Below, in pieces: positions 41,327 to 49,800 of a stretch of DNA of 64,000 nt. The notes below the pieces were generated by a model. That model saw only the letters and a program-made list of their open reading frames with translations. It ran no database searches and was not told where the DNA came from. Numbering within the stretch: the stretch's first letter is position 1; every line of letters begins with the position of its first letter. The stretch is from an uncultured Faecalibacterium sp. (GTDB lineage Bacteria; Bacillota; Clostridia; Oscillospirales; Ruminococcaceae): contig CAKTEF010000006.1 in NCBI GenBank assembly GCA_934547065.1, positions 1 through 64,000 on the forward strand. Reading direction: 5' to 3'. The position numbers and the translations under genes were made by a program.

Positions 41327-42841
41327 ATGGAAACTTTGAATTACAAGGTCCTGGAGCAGACTGGTTATAACGGCTATGTGCTGAAAGATGCACCGGTCAA
41401 GGTGATGCAGTTTGGCGAGGGCAACTTCCTGCGCGCATTCGTGGATTACTTCTATGATATCGCCAACGAAAAGGCCGGCTACAACGGCAAAGTCAAGCTG
41501 GTGCAGCCCATTGGCAACTTCCCCCAGATGGCAGACTGGATCAATGAGCAGGAGGGCCTGTACACCCTGTACCTGCGCGGCAGCGAAAAGGGCCAGAAAG
41601 TGGATGCCAAGCGCGTGATCTCCTGCGTGTCCGACTGTGTGTGCCCCTATATCGACGGCAAGTGGGACGAAGTGCTGGCTCTGGCCCGCTCGGAGGATCT
41701 GGAAACTGTTGTATCCAACACTACCGAGGCCGGCATTGCCTACACCCAGGGCGACAGCCAGTTCGACCAGGTGCCCCCCAACAGCTTCCCTGCAAAGCTG
41801 ACCCGCGTGCTGTACGAGCGCTACAAGGCATTCAACGGCGCTGCCGACAAGGGCCTGGTCATCCTGAGCTGCGAGCTGATCGACAACAACGGCAAGGAGC
41901 TGCAGAAGTGCTGCAACAACTACGCCAAGGACTGGAACCTGGAGCCCGCTTTCATTGACTGGATGAACAACGCCAACACGTTCTGCTCCACGCTGGTGGA
42001 CCGCATCGTTCCGGGCCGCATCCGTGACCCGAAAGAGCTGGCTGCCCTGGAAGAAGCAAACGGCTACCACGACACCGTGCTGGATGTCGGTGAAGTGTTC
42101 GGTGTCTGGGTCATCGAAGGCCCCGCAGGCCTGGAGGACAAGCTGCCGTTCAAGAAGGCCGGTGTCAACGTCATGGTCGTGCCGGACGTTACCCCCTACA
42201 AGAAGCGCAAGGTCCGCATCCTGAACGGTGCCCACACCGGCTTTGTGCTGGGTGCATACCTGGCCGGTTTTGACATCGTGCGTGACTGCATGCACAATGA
42301 CACCATCCGCGGCTTCATGAACAAGATGCTGCATGAGGAGATCATCCCCACCCTGCCGCTGGACAAGAAGGATCTGGAGGAGTTTGCTTCCGCTGTGGAA
42401 GACCGCTTCAACAACCCGTTCGTCAACCACGAGCTGATGAGCATTTCCCTGAACTCCACTTCCAAGTGGAAGGCCCGCAACATGCCTTCCTTCCTGGCTT
42501 ACATTGACGAGCAGAAGCAGCTGCCCAAGTGCCTGACCATGAGCCTGGCCGCTTATATCGCATTCTACTCGAGCGACATCCAGGAGCGCACCGCCGACGG
42601 CCTGATTTGCAAGCGCCCGGCCGGCAACACCTACAAGATCCAGGACGACGCATGGGCGCTGGACTTCTACGATGCACACAAGGATGACACCGCTGCCCAG
42701 CTGGTGCATGCTGTGCTCACCAACACCCAGATGTGGGATCAGGATCTGACCAAGATCGAGGGCCTGGAGGCCGCTGTTCTGGCAGACTTGGAGCTGATCC
42801 GCACCCAGGGTGCCGAGGCTGCTTACAAGAGCTGCCTGTAA
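41327..42841 (+). CDS. uxaB: Tagaturonate reductase (altronate oxidoreductase)
   Basis: A 504-residue NAD-dependent reductase of the mannitol dehydrogenase superfamily. N-terminal Rossmann domain with VMQFGEGNFLRAFVDYF; the catalytic region includes ILNGAHTGFVLGAYLAGFDIVRDC, and the conserved Lys lies in VTPYKKRKVRILNGAH. It reduces D-tagaturonate to D-altronate. It differs in length and N-terminus from the paralogue UxuB at 54938. Followed by a terminator and then uxaA. Confidence 0.9.
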   Translation: METLNYKVLEQTGYNGYVLKDAPVKVMQFGEGNFLRAFVDYFYDIANEKAGYNGKVKLVQPIGNFPQMADWINEQEGLYTLYLRGSEKGQKVDAKRVISCVSDCVCPYIDGKWDEVLALARSEDLETVVSNTTEAGIAYTQGDSQFDQVPPNSFPAKLTRVLYERYKAFNGAADKGLVILSCELIDNNGKELQKCCNNYAKDWNLEPAFIDWMNNANTFCSTLVDRIVPGRIRDPKELAALEEANGYHDTVLDVGEVFGVWVIEGPAGLEDKLPFKKAGVNVMVVPDVTPYKKRKVRILNGAHTGFVLGAYLAGFDIVRDCMHNDTIRGFMNKMLHEEIIPTLPLDKKDLEEFASAVEDRFNNPFVNHELMSISLNSTSKWKARNMPSFLAYIDEQKQLPKCLTMSLAAYIAFYSSDIQERTADGLICKRPAGNTYKIQDDAWALDFYDAHKDDTAAQLVHAVLTNTQMWDQDLTKIEGLEAAVLADLELIRTQGAEAAYKSCL

Positions 42842-42872
42842 GCTGAAAAGAGAATACTTTCCCGCACAAGAG

Positions 42873-42903
42873 AGAGCTGCTGCTTTGGGCAGCAGCTCTT
42901 TTG
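42873..42903 (+). terminator. Terminator between uxaB and uxaA
   Basis: Arms AGAGCTGCTGC and GCAGCAGCTCT, then TTTT. No clear promoter follows before uxaA, so it may only lower expression of uxaA. Confidence 0.7.
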
Positions 42904-42931
42904 TGCTTGTAATGTCATAAGGAGACGAATT

Positions 42932-44422
42932 ATGCCGCAGGCAATTCATATCAGCCCCATCGACAACGTGGTCGTTGCGCTGCACCCCATTGCCAAGGGG
43001 ACCCTGGTGGAGGTGGACGGCCTGGCCGTGACCGCCCTGGAGGATATCCCGCAGGGCCACAAGATGGCGGTCAAGCCCATCAAGAACGGCGAGAATGTCA
43101 TCAAATACGGCTTCCCCATCGGCCACGCCACGGCGGATGCCCAGCCCGGTACCTGGATGCACACCCACAATGTTCACACCAACCTGTCCGGTGAGGTGGA
43201 GTACAGCTACAATCCTGCCCCGGATCTGGCCCCGCTGCCCAAGGTGGCACCGGAGACCTTTATGGGCTTCCGCCGCAAGGATGGCCGCGCCGCCATCCGC
43301 AATGAGATCTGGATCATCCCCACCGTGGGCTGTGTCAACGACATTGCCAAGAAGATGGTGGCCGACAACCAGGATCTGGTCACCGGCAGCATCGAGGGTC
43401 TGTACACCTTTACCCATCCGTTTGGCTGCAGCCAGACCGGCCACGACCATGCCCAGACCCGCAAGCTGCTGGCTGCGCTGGTGCGCCACCCCAATGCCGC
43501 TGCCGTTCTGGTGCTGCACCTGGGCTGCGAGAACCTGCAGCACGACCAGTTCGTGGAGGAGCTGGGCGAGTACGACCACGACCGTGTCAAGTTCCTGACC
43601 TGCCAGGAGGTGGACGACGAGTTCACCGCAGCCCGCGACATCCTGAAAGAGCTGGCTGCCTACGCAGGCCAGTTCAAGCGCGAACCCATCCCCGTCAGCG
43701 AGCTGGTGGTCGGCATGAAGTGCGGCGGCTCCGACGGCCTGTCCGGCATCACCGCCAACCCCACCATTGGCCGCTTCTCCGATATGATGGGCCAGCGCGG
43801 TGGTTCCACCGTTCTGACCGAGGTGCCGGAGATGTTTGGTGCCGAGGGCTTCCTGATGGATCGCTGCATCAACCACGATGTGTTCGTCAAGGCCGAGCAG
43901 ATGATCAACGGCTTCAAGGAATACTTCATCAGCCACAACGAGGTGGTTTACGACAACCCCTCTCCGGGCAACAAGGCAGGCGGCATCACCACCCTGGAGG
44001 ACAAGAGCTGCGGCTGCGTGCAGAAGGGCGGTACGGCCCCCATTATGGACGTGATCGGCTACGGTGACCCCGTGGTGACCAAGGGCCTGAACATGCTCTA
44101 CGGCCCCGGCAACGACCTGGTGTCCGCTACGGCCATGACCGCCGCCGGTGCCCACCTGATCCTGTTCTCGACCGGCCGCGGCACGCCGTTCTCGGCTCCG
44201 GCTCCCACCCTGAAGATCTCCACCAACACCCCGCTGGCCCAGAAAAAGTCCGGCTGGATCGACTTCAACACCGGTGTCATCGCCGATGGCGAAAAGACCA
44301 TCGACGAGACCGCTCAGGGCCTGCTGGACCTGGTCATTCGCGTTGCCAGCGGTGAGCAGACCAAGGCCGAGAAGCACGGCTTCCGCGAGATCTCCATCTT
44401 CAAGGACGGCGTTGTTCTGTAA
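42932..44422 (+). CDS. uxaA: Altronate dehydratase
   Basis: A 496-residue dehydratase that turns D-altronate into 2-keto-3-deoxygluconate. The small N-terminal SAF domain (residues 1-95) contains LEDIPQGHKMAVKPI and HNVHTNL; the large domain has IPTVGCVNDIAKK, HPFGCSQTGHDH, LVVGMKCGGSDGLSGITANP and LYGPGNDLVSATAMTAAGAHL. It is full length, with both domains. AAGGAGAC precedes the ATG. Confidence 0.95.
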   Translation: MPQAIHISPIDNVVVALHPIAKGTLVEVDGLAVTALEDIPQGHKMAVKPIKNGENVIKYGFPIGHATADAQPGTWMHTHNVHTNLSGEVEYSYNPAPDLAPLPKVAPETFMGFRRKDGRAAIRNEIWIIPTVGCVNDIAKKMVADNQDLVTGSIEGLYTFTHPFGCSQTGHDHAQTRKLLAALVRHPNAAAVLVLHLGCENLQHDQFVEELGEYDHDRVKFLTCQEVDDEFTAARDILKELAAYAGQFKREPIPVSELVVGMKCGGSDGLSGITANPTIGRFSDMMGQRGGSTVLTEVPEMFGAEGFLMDRCINHDVFVKAEQMINGFKEYFISHNEVVYDNPSPGNKAGGITTLEDKSCGCVQKGGTAPIMDVIGYGDPVVTKGLNMLYGPGNDLVSATAMTAAGAHLILFSTGRGTPFSAPAPTLKISTNTPLAQKKSGWIDFNTGVIADGEKTIDETAQGLLDLVIRVASGEQTKAEKHGFREISIFKDGVVL

Positions 44423-44428
44423 GCGCAA

Positions 44429-44486
44429 CCCTCTCAGTCAAAGCCTGTCGGCTTTGCCAGCTCTCCCAAAGGGAGAGCCCTTGGCA
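44429..44486. repeat. Partial palindromic intergenic repeat
   Basis: ACCCTCTCAGTC with hairpins AAAGCCTGTCGGCTTT and GCTCTCCCAAAGGGAGAGC, matching one end of the element at 14300-14612. The matching other end is not present, so this is a half element. It fills the gap between uxaA and the aldose epimerase gene. Confidence 0.6.
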
Positions 44487-44571
44487 GGCCGGTTCACTTC
44501 ATACTAGACGCACAGGCTCGTTCTGCCGCAGGGCAGTGGGCCTTGTGCTCTTGATAAACGGAGGCTAAATC

Positions 44572-45453
44572 ATGAATCAGATCACCACCCAGTATGTTAC
44601 CGAGGGCAATGCCTGCTACGAGCAGTATGTCATTACCGACCCTGCCGCCAAGACCAGCCTGACCATCACCCCGGAGCGGGGCGGCATGATCACCGGCTTT
44701 ACCCTGGACGGCGAGGAGTATATCTGGACCCGCCGCCCCAATTTCAGCGAGTGCAACCGCCCCCGCTTTGGCGTGCCGGTGCTGTTCCCCAACTGCGGCG
44801 GCCCGGACGGCGGCGTACACATCTTTGACGGCAAGGCCTACCCCATGGAGAACCACGGCCTGGCCGACCTGTGCGCCTGGGAAGTGGAGAGCGTCGGCCC
44901 CGACGGTGTGACCCTGATCCTGGAGTCCACCCCGCTGACCAAGTTCCTCTATCCGTTCGATTTCACCCTGCTGCTGAACTACAACCTGGAGGGCAGCAAG
45001 GCCACCATCAGCCTGACCGTCATCAATGAGGGCGACACCGATATGCCGTTCAGCTTTGGCTATCACCCCTATTTCATGGCTTCCAAGCTGGAAAATGTGG
45101 ACTTTGACATCCGCTGCGCCACCTGCTCCGAGAACGCCAAGGGCGAGCAGCCCGCCGCCCCGGAAAAGATCACCCTGACCCGCAAGGAGGGCGCGGACAA
45201 CACCATCCGCCTGCTGACGGGTGTGCAGTTCCCCATGACCTTTACCGACAAGGGCAATGGCCACAAGGTCACCGTGGATGCCGACGAGAGCTTCCCCAAC
45301 GGTGTGCTCTGGCAGCAGGATGCCGAGAACTTTGTCTGCATGGAACCCTGGAACGGCTGGGCCAACAGCGTCAACGAGGAAGGCAAGCACGAAGTGCTGG
45401 AGCCGGACGAGGCCCTGACCAGCGAGTGGAGCATCACCATCGAGAAGGTCTAA
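44572..45453 (+). CDS. Aldose 1-epimerase-like protein
   Basis: A 293-residue cytoplasmic protein of the galactose mutarotase superfamily. The ligand-binding pattern is visible as GVPVLFPNCGGPDGG, the His of MENHGLADLCAWEV, FSFGYHPYF with the second His, and a late Glu in FVCMEPWNGWANS. It probably speeds anomer exchange of the sugars or sugar acids used in this cluster; the exact substrate is not readable. Ribosome site ACGGAGG. Confidence 0.85.
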   Translation: MNQITTQYVTEGNACYEQYVITDPAAKTSLTITPERGGMITGFTLDGEEYIWTRRPNFSECNRPRFGVPVLFPNCGGPDGGVHIFDGKAYPMENHGLADLCAWEVESVGPDGVTLILESTPLTKFLYPFDFTLLLNYNLEGSKATISLTVINEGDTDMPFSFGYHPYFMASKLENVDFDIRCATCSENAKGEQPAAPEKITLTRKEGADNTIRLLTGVQFPMTFTDKGNGHKVTVDADESFPNGVLWQQDAENFVCMEPWNGWANSVNEEGKHEVLEPDEALTSEWSITIEKV

Positions 45454-45459
45454 AGACGA

Positions 45460-45660
45460 ATGGTTCTCTTTTGTGCGCCAAAAGAGAACCAGAAAAGCAC
45501 CCGCGATTGAGAAGCTCGGCGGTGGCGAAGCCATGAAAGCCCCAGTGGGGCTTTCAAGCCGACAGTCCGGTTTGCGAAGCAAATGCCGCGTGTTTAGCGC
45601 GGCAAGGACAGGGAGGCACGAATCAAGGGCTGCTCGCCCTTGATGATCCCAAAGTAGAAC
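45460..45660. repeat. Structured intergenic region with several hairpins
   Basis: No gene. Four stem-loops follow each other: TGGTTCTCTTTTGTGCGCCA with AAAAGAGAACCA, GAAAGCCCC/GGGGCTTTC, a CCGCGTGTTTAGCGCGG piece, and ATCAAGGGC/GCCCTTGAT. This looks like an intergenic repeat family different from the CCTCTCAGGC type. There is no evidence that it is expressed as a defined RNA. Confidence 0.5.
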
Positions 45661-45663
45661 AAA

Positions 45664-45728
45664 ATCCCCCGAAATCGGGCGGTGTGCCATTCGACACAGA
45701 CGCTTTTCCGATTTCGGGGGATTTTTAT
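45664..45728. terminator. Long-arm bidirectional terminator
   Basis: Arms ATCCCCCGAAATCGG and CCGATTTCGGGGGAT around a 35-base loop, T-rich outside; between the convergent epimerase and lipoprotein genes. Confidence 0.75.
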
Positions 45729-45749
45729 TTTGTGGCTTTGCCGCAGAAA

Positions 45750-46223
45750 TTACTGCTGGGGAGCAGAGAATGCGATGGGGGTAGCGCCTGCGGCAGCGTC
45801 CGCGCTCAGCAGGGAGATGGGCGCGACCTCATAGCCCAGGGTCTCGAAGCTCTTGTTCATGCCGCTCTCGGTGGTGAACTCCAGAACATACTTGGCGGAC
45901 TGGTCTGCATCCTCCGGCAGGGTCAGAACAACGTTCTCACCGTCAGCCAGGCCATTCTCGCCAGCCAGGTTCTCGCCCTTGCTCTCTGCGCCCACGGCGT
46001 ACAGGTACAGCTCGGTGACGTTCTCGCCGGTGGTGTTGTACACGGTGTACTCTGCGGGCTCTGCGGCGGCCTCGCTGGAAGCGGCAGAGCTTGCAGCCTC
46101 AGAAGAAGCGGCAGAGCTTGCCACGGAGGAAGCGGCGGTGGAGGAAGCGGAAGAACCGCAGGCGGTCATGCCAACAGCCAGTGCCAGAGCAGCAGCGGCA
46201 ACAGCAACAGTTTTCAGTTTCAT
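45750..46223 (-). CDS. Lipoprotein with Ala/Ser linker
   Basis: A 157-residue lipoprotein: signal peptide MKLKTVAVAAAALALAVG, lipobox MTACG, then a low-complexity Ala/Ser/Glu linker of about 35 residues and a folded domain (EYTVYNTTGENVTELYLYAVG ... KYVLEFTTESGMNKSFETLG) that reads as a small beta sandwich. The linker likely lifts the domain away from the membrane. Ligand unknown. The same Ala/Ser linker style occurs in the DUF4430 lipoprotein at 57724. Confidence 0.75.
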   Translation of the reverse strand: MKLKTVAVAAAALALAVGMTACGSSASSTAASSVASSAASSEAASSAASSEAAAEPAEYTVYNTTGENVTELYLYAVGAESKGENLAGENGLADGENVVLTLPEDADQSAKYVLEFTTESGMNKSFETLGYEVAPISLLSADAAAGATPIAFSAPQQ

Positions 46224-46300
46224 GATGGATTCTCCTTGATCGATGCGAAATCTTTTTTCGTGCGGGCGGCTCTCGTGTGAAAAGTTGCCCGCAGGTAACT

Positions 46301-46329
46301 ATTATACCGGTTCCACCAGGAAAAAGCAA
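46301..46329 (-). promoter_or_regulatory. Promoter of the Ala/Ser-linker lipoprotein
   Basis: On the minus strand TTGCTT (complement 46324-46329), 17 bp, TATAAT (complement 46301-46306). Confidence 0.7.
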
Positions 46330-46424
46330 GAAGTAATACTTTACAAAATTGTGAAAAATAAAACAGACTTTTCCGCAAGAGATCGGGTGGCACAGCAACG
46401 TCATTTGTGCATCCTCTCGTTTGG

Positions 46425-46600
46425 TTGTAAAGAATCCAATTCTATGTTAAAATAGAACTACCGCCCGAACAGGCGGTAGGATCGGTGCTGTCTGCATTGC
46501 AGGTGGTCATGCTTCCTCCAGGTCGAAATGTCCGGAGGAGGTTACTTATTGTTCTCCTCCGGACGGTTTGAAGGTTTTACAACAGAGGACCCAAAGGAGG
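46425..46600 (+). promoter_or_regulatory. Promoter and structured leader of toxin B
   Basis: TTGTAA (46425-46430), 17 bp, TAAAAT (46448-46453). The message would start with the hairpin CTACCGCC-CGAACA-GGCGGTAG, then a perfect 11-bp inverted repeat GTCCGGAGGAG / CTCCTCCGGAC (about 46529-46563), just before the real ribosome site AAAGGAGG (46593-46600). GGTAGGA (46475-46481) is repeated at 46810-46816, where the antisense RNA carries its complement. The same parts occur in toxin A. Confidence 0.6.
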
Positions 46601-46609
46601 AGTTCCATC

Positions 46610-46822
46610 ATGGAAGTTTTGAATATTGTTTTTAATGTACTGAACCTTTTGGCAACAGTCGTCATCGGGGTCACACAGGTGATCTGGATGATCTCGCGGG
46701 ATGTCTTTCGGGATAGACCGCGTGCAAAACACTATTCTCAGGACAAAAAAGTAACGGCCACCCCACAGTTCCCCAACTCAGGTGGTCGTTGCTTTAAGCA
46801 ATATTGCCTGGTAGGAAGCTGA
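46610..46822 (+). CDS. Type I toxin, small membrane peptide (locus B)
   Basis: A 70-residue peptide with one hydrophobic helix (MEVLNIVFNVLNLLATVVIG) followed by a basic tail RDVFRDRPRAKHYSQDKK. The frame then runs through the antisense terminator stem and ends at a TGA at 46822, so the last 20 residues may have no function of their own. AAAGGAGG lies nine bases upstream. Toxin type inferred from the leader, from the convergent antisense RNA and from the match with locus A. Confidence 0.65.
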   Translation: MEVLNIVFNVLNLLATVVIGVTQVIWMISRDVFRDRPRAKHYSQDKKVTATPQFPNSGGRCFKQYCLVGS

Positions 46823-46847
46823 CCATTGCTGGACAGCACCCTTTCTG
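46744..46847 (-). ncRNA. Antisense antitoxin RNA of type I TA locus B
   Basis: On the minus strand TTGACT (complement 46876-46881), 17 bp, TATAAT (complement 46853-46858). The RNA begins about ACAGAAAGGGTGCTGTCC and ends in the stem GCAACGACCACC / GGTGGCCGTTAC plus T-run. TCCTACC in it can pair fully with GGTAGGA of the toxin leader, and in locus A the same partners are CCCTTACC and GGCAAGGG. The stem-loop and 5' end match the RNA of locus A. Confidence 0.7.
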
Positions 46848-46896
46848 TTTTTATTATAACGTTCCCATGCGGGAAAGTCAAGCCGCGCGGCTGCGC

Positions 46897-47697
46897 TTAC
46901 TTGGGCTGGCGGCCGATGTAAGCCAGGATGCCGCCGTCGGCGTACAGGATCTGACCGTTGACAAAGTCAGAAGCGTGGCTGGCCAGGAACACGCAGGGGC
47001 CCACCATGTCCTCCGAGTCGCCCCAGCGGCCGGCCGGGGTCTTGGCTACGATGAACTGGTCAAACGGGTGGCGGCTGCCGTCGGGCTGGATCTCGCGCAG
47101 GGGTGCGGTCTGGGCGGTGGCGATGTAGCCGGGGCCCATGCCGTTGCACTGGATGTTGTACTCGCCGTACTCGGAGGCGATGTTCTTGGTCAGCATCTTC
47201 AGCGCACCCTTTGCGGCGGCGTAGGCGGAAACCGTTTCGCGGCCCAGCTCGCTCATCATGGAGCAGATGTTGATGATCTTGCCCTCGCGCTTTGCGATCA
47301 TATCGGGCAGCACGGCCTTGGAGCAGTTGAACGCACCGCCCACATGTACGTCGATCACGCGCAGGAAATCGGCGTGGCTCATCTCGATCATGGGCACGCG
47401 CTTCATCAGGCCGGCGTTGTTCACCAGAATGTCCACCGGGCCCAGCTCGGCCTTGATGGAAGCGACCATGGCGTTCACGGCGGCTTCATCGGTCACATCG
47501 GCCACATAGCCGTGTGCATCGATCCCGGCAGCCTGGTAGGCGGCCAGGCCCTTTTCCAGGCTGCTCTGGCTGGAGCAGTTGAAGCAGACGGTGGCACCGC
47601 ACTTGGCCATGCCCTCGGCAATGGAAAAACCGATGCCGTGGGCACCGCCGGTAATGAGGGCTACCTTGCCCTTGAGATCAAAAGCAGAAAGATCCAT
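46897..47697 (-). CDS. kduD: 2-Keto-3-deoxygluconate 5-dehydrogenase type SDR
   Basis: A 266-residue short-chain dehydrogenase with cofactor motif TGGAHGIG, NNAG in LVNNAGLMKR, and catalytic Ser plus YAAAK in SAYAAAKGALKML. It fits KduD/IdnO-type enzymes; next to kduI the best reading is reduction of 2,5-diketo-3-deoxygluconate to 2-keto-3-deoxygluconate (KDG) in the unsaturated-uronate route. A gluconate 5-dehydrogenase is the other option. GGGAGGAA precedes the ATG. Confidence 0.8.
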   Translation of the reverse strand: MDLSAFDLKGKVALITGGAHGIGFSIAEGMAKCGATVCFNCSSQSSLEKGLAAYQAAGIDAHGYVADVTDEAAVNAMVASIKAELGPVDILVNNAGLMKRVPMIEMSHADFLRVIDVHVGGAFNCSKAVLPDMIAKREGKIINICSMMSELGRETVSAYAAAKGALKMLTKNIASEYGEYNIQCNGMGPGYIATAQTAPLREIQPDGSRHPFDQFIVAKTPAGRWGDSEDMVGPCVFLASHASDFVNGQILYADGGILAYIGRQPK

Positions 47698-47763
47698 GTT
47701 TTCCTCCCTAGGTTTGCAGCCGCAGGGCGCTGGCCCCGCCGCAGGTCAAGTTAAATTTTTAGC

Positions 47764-47800
47764 GAAACGCCCCGTGCCGGTTTCCCGGCACGGGGCGTTT
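47764..47800 (-). terminator. Hairpin between kduI and kduD
   Basis: Arms AAACGCCCCGTGCCGG and CCGGCACGGGGCGTTT with a short loop. The T-run is short (TTTCGCT), so some read-through into kduD is likely. No clear promoter for kduD was found behind it. Confidence 0.7.
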
Positions 47801-47818
47801 GGTTCAGGTGTTTTTAGC

Positions 47819-48667
47819 TTAGCGCAGGTCTGTGGTGGCGATGTTGTCCATGTCGTCAAACTCCATGTTTTCGCCGCCCATCGCCCAGATAAACGTATAG
47901 TTCGAGGTGCCTACGCCGCTGTGGATGCTCCACGAGGGGCTGATCACAGCATCCTCGTTATGCATCACGATGTGGCGGGTCTGGGTAGGCTCGCCGCACA
48001 TGTGGAACACCACCTGCCCCTCCGGCAGTTCAAAGTAGGTGTAGATCTCCATCCGGCGCTCGTGGGTGTGGCTGGGCATCGTGTTCCAGTTGGAACCGGG
48101 GTCCAGCTCGGTCATACCCATGCTCAGCTGGCAGGTCTTGAGCACGTCGGGGTGGATGAACTGATTGATGGTGCGCTTGTTGCAGGTCTCCACGCTGCCC
48201 AGAGGACGATGGTTTGCATCGGCCATCTTGATCAGGCGGGTCTCGTAAGCGCAGTGTGCCGGAGCGGATACCATGTAGAACTTGGCGGGATGCTCCGGGT
48301 CGGCGGAAGCAAAGGTGACTTCCTTGGTGCCCTGGGTGATGTACAAGCAGTCCTTGTAGCCCAGCTCGTACTTCACGCCGTCGGCCACCACGATGCCGGT
48401 GGAATCCTTGCCAATGTTGAACATGCCGATCTCGCGGCGCTCCAGGAAATAGTGGGTGCCAAAGTTGGCCCAGATGTCGATGCCCTTGTCGATGGACACG
48501 GTTTCGTGGACCGGCATACAGCCCAGCGTGACCATACGGTCCACATGGCTGTAAACGGCCACGACCTCATCCGCCTTGTACAGGCCGGTGATGAGCATTT
48601 CGTCCCGCGTTTCCTCGGTGGTATAGCGCTTGAAATCTTTCTGATTGCAGGAATAGCGGATCTCCAT
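47819..48667 (-). CDS. kduI: 5-Keto-4-deoxyuronate isomerase
   Basis: A 282-residue cupin-type isomerase of pectin and glycosaminoglycan breakdown. The metal site is visible as PSHTHERRMEIYTYFELPEG (two His and Glu) with a later His in WSIHSGVGTSNYTFIW. It makes 2,5-diketo-3-deoxygluconate from 5-keto-4-deoxyuronate, the product of oligouronide lyases. It follows kdgK by 19 bp and is probably cotranscribed with kdgA and kdgK. Confidence 0.95.
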   Translation of the reverse strand: MEIRYSCNQKDFKRYTTEETRDEMLITGLYKADEVVAVYSHVDRMVTLGCMPVHETVSIDKGIDIWANFGTHYFLERREIGMFNIGKDSTGIVVADGVKYELGYKDCLYITQGTKEVTFASADPEHPAKFYMVSAPAHCAYETRLIKMADANHRPLGSVETCNKRTINQFIHPDVLKTCQLSMGMTELDPGSNWNTMPSHTHERRMEIYTYFELPEGQVVFHMCGEPTQTRHIVMHNEDAVISPSWSIHSGVGTSNYTFIWAMGGENMEFDDMDNIATTDLR

Positions 48668-48686
48668 GTTGGATCTCCTCCCGCCC

Positions 48687-49712
48687 TTAGCGCTGGATAC
48701 GGCCGGAACCGTCGCCGCCAGCCAGCTTCTCGACCTCGGAAACGGTCATCATGTTGTAGTCGCCCTCGATGGAGTGCTTCAGAGCGGAAGCAGCAACAGC
48801 GAACTCAACGGCCTCCTGGGTGCTCTTGCCGGTCAGCAGGCTGTAAATCAGGCCGCCGCCGAAAGAGTCGCCGCCGCCAACGCGGTCGATGATGTGCAGG
48901 TCGTACTTCTTGGAGAAGCAGTACTCATTGGAAGCAACGTCGTACAGCATCGCGCTCCAGCCGTTGTCGAAAGCGCTGTGGCTCTCACGCAGGGTGATGG
49001 CCACCTTCTCGAAGTGGAACTTGTCAGCCAGCTGCTTGGCAACGCTCTTGTAGCCCTCAGCATTCAGCTTGCCGCCGTAGATATCGGTAGCCTCGGCCTC
49101 GATGCCGAACACGTCCTTTGCGTCCTCCTCGTTGGAGATGCAGACATCCACGTACTGGCACAGGTCGGTCATGGCAGCGCGGGCCTGCTCACGGGTCCAC
49201 AGCTTGCCGCGGTAGTTCAGGTCGCAGCTGATCTTCACGCCGTGTGCCTTAGCAGCCTTGCAGGCCTCGCGGCAGATCTCGACGACATTCTCACCCAGAG
49301 CCGGGGTGATGCCGGTGAAGTGGAACCAATCCACACCCTCAAAGATCTTGTCCCAATCAAAGTCGGAGGGCTGAGCCAGCTGGATGGCGCTGTTGGCACG
49401 GTCGTAGATGCAGACGGAACCGCGCTGAGAAGCACCCTTCTCGTTGTAGTAGATGCCAACGCGATCGCCGCCGCGGGTGATCATGCTGGTGTCAACGCCG
49501 TAGCGGCGCAGGCTGTTGATGGCTGCCTGGCCGATGGCATGTGCGGGGAGCTTGGTGACGAAAGCTGCATCCAGGCCGTAGTTAGCCAGAGAAACAGCAA
49601 CGTTTGCCTCGCCGCCGCCAAAGGTGAACTCCAGGCTGTTAGCCTGAACGAAACGCTCATAGTTGAACGGCTGCAGACGGACCATCAGTTCGCCAAAAGT
49701 AACGACTTTCAT
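48687..49712 (-). CDS. kdgK: 2-Keto-3-deoxygluconate kinase
   Basis: A 341-residue PfkB-family sugar kinase that phosphorylates KDG to KDPG. It has the N-terminal GELMVRLQP, the GGGEANVAVSLANYG substrate loop, and near the C-terminus RVGGGDSFGGGLIYSLL with the catalytic Asp. KDG is where all three uronate branches meet. Ribosome site AAAGGAG. Between the aldolase and kduI genes. Confidence 0.9.
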   Translation of the reverse strand: MKVVTFGELMVRLQPFNYERFVQANSLEFTFGGGEANVAVSLANYGLDAAFVTKLPAHAIGQAAINSLRRYGVDTSMITRGGDRVGIYYNEKGASQRGSVCIYDRANSAIQLAQPSDFDWDKIFEGVDWFHFTGITPALGENVVEICREACKAAKAHGVKISCDLNYRGKLWTREQARAAMTDLCQYVDVCISNEEDAKDVFGIEAEATDIYGGKLNAEGYKSVAKQLADKFHFEKVAITLRESHSAFDNGWSAMLYDVASNEYCFSKKYDLHIIDRVGGGDSFGGGLIYSLLTGKSTQEAVEFAVAASALKHSIEGDYNMMTVSEVEKLAGGDGSGRIQR

Positions 49713-49800
49713 TGGTTTATTCTCCTTTATTTACAGGTGTATGATCTCCCGCTGCGGGGCGCACCCGGCGCAGCGGGGCAATTACGAAAAGCGGACCCGA

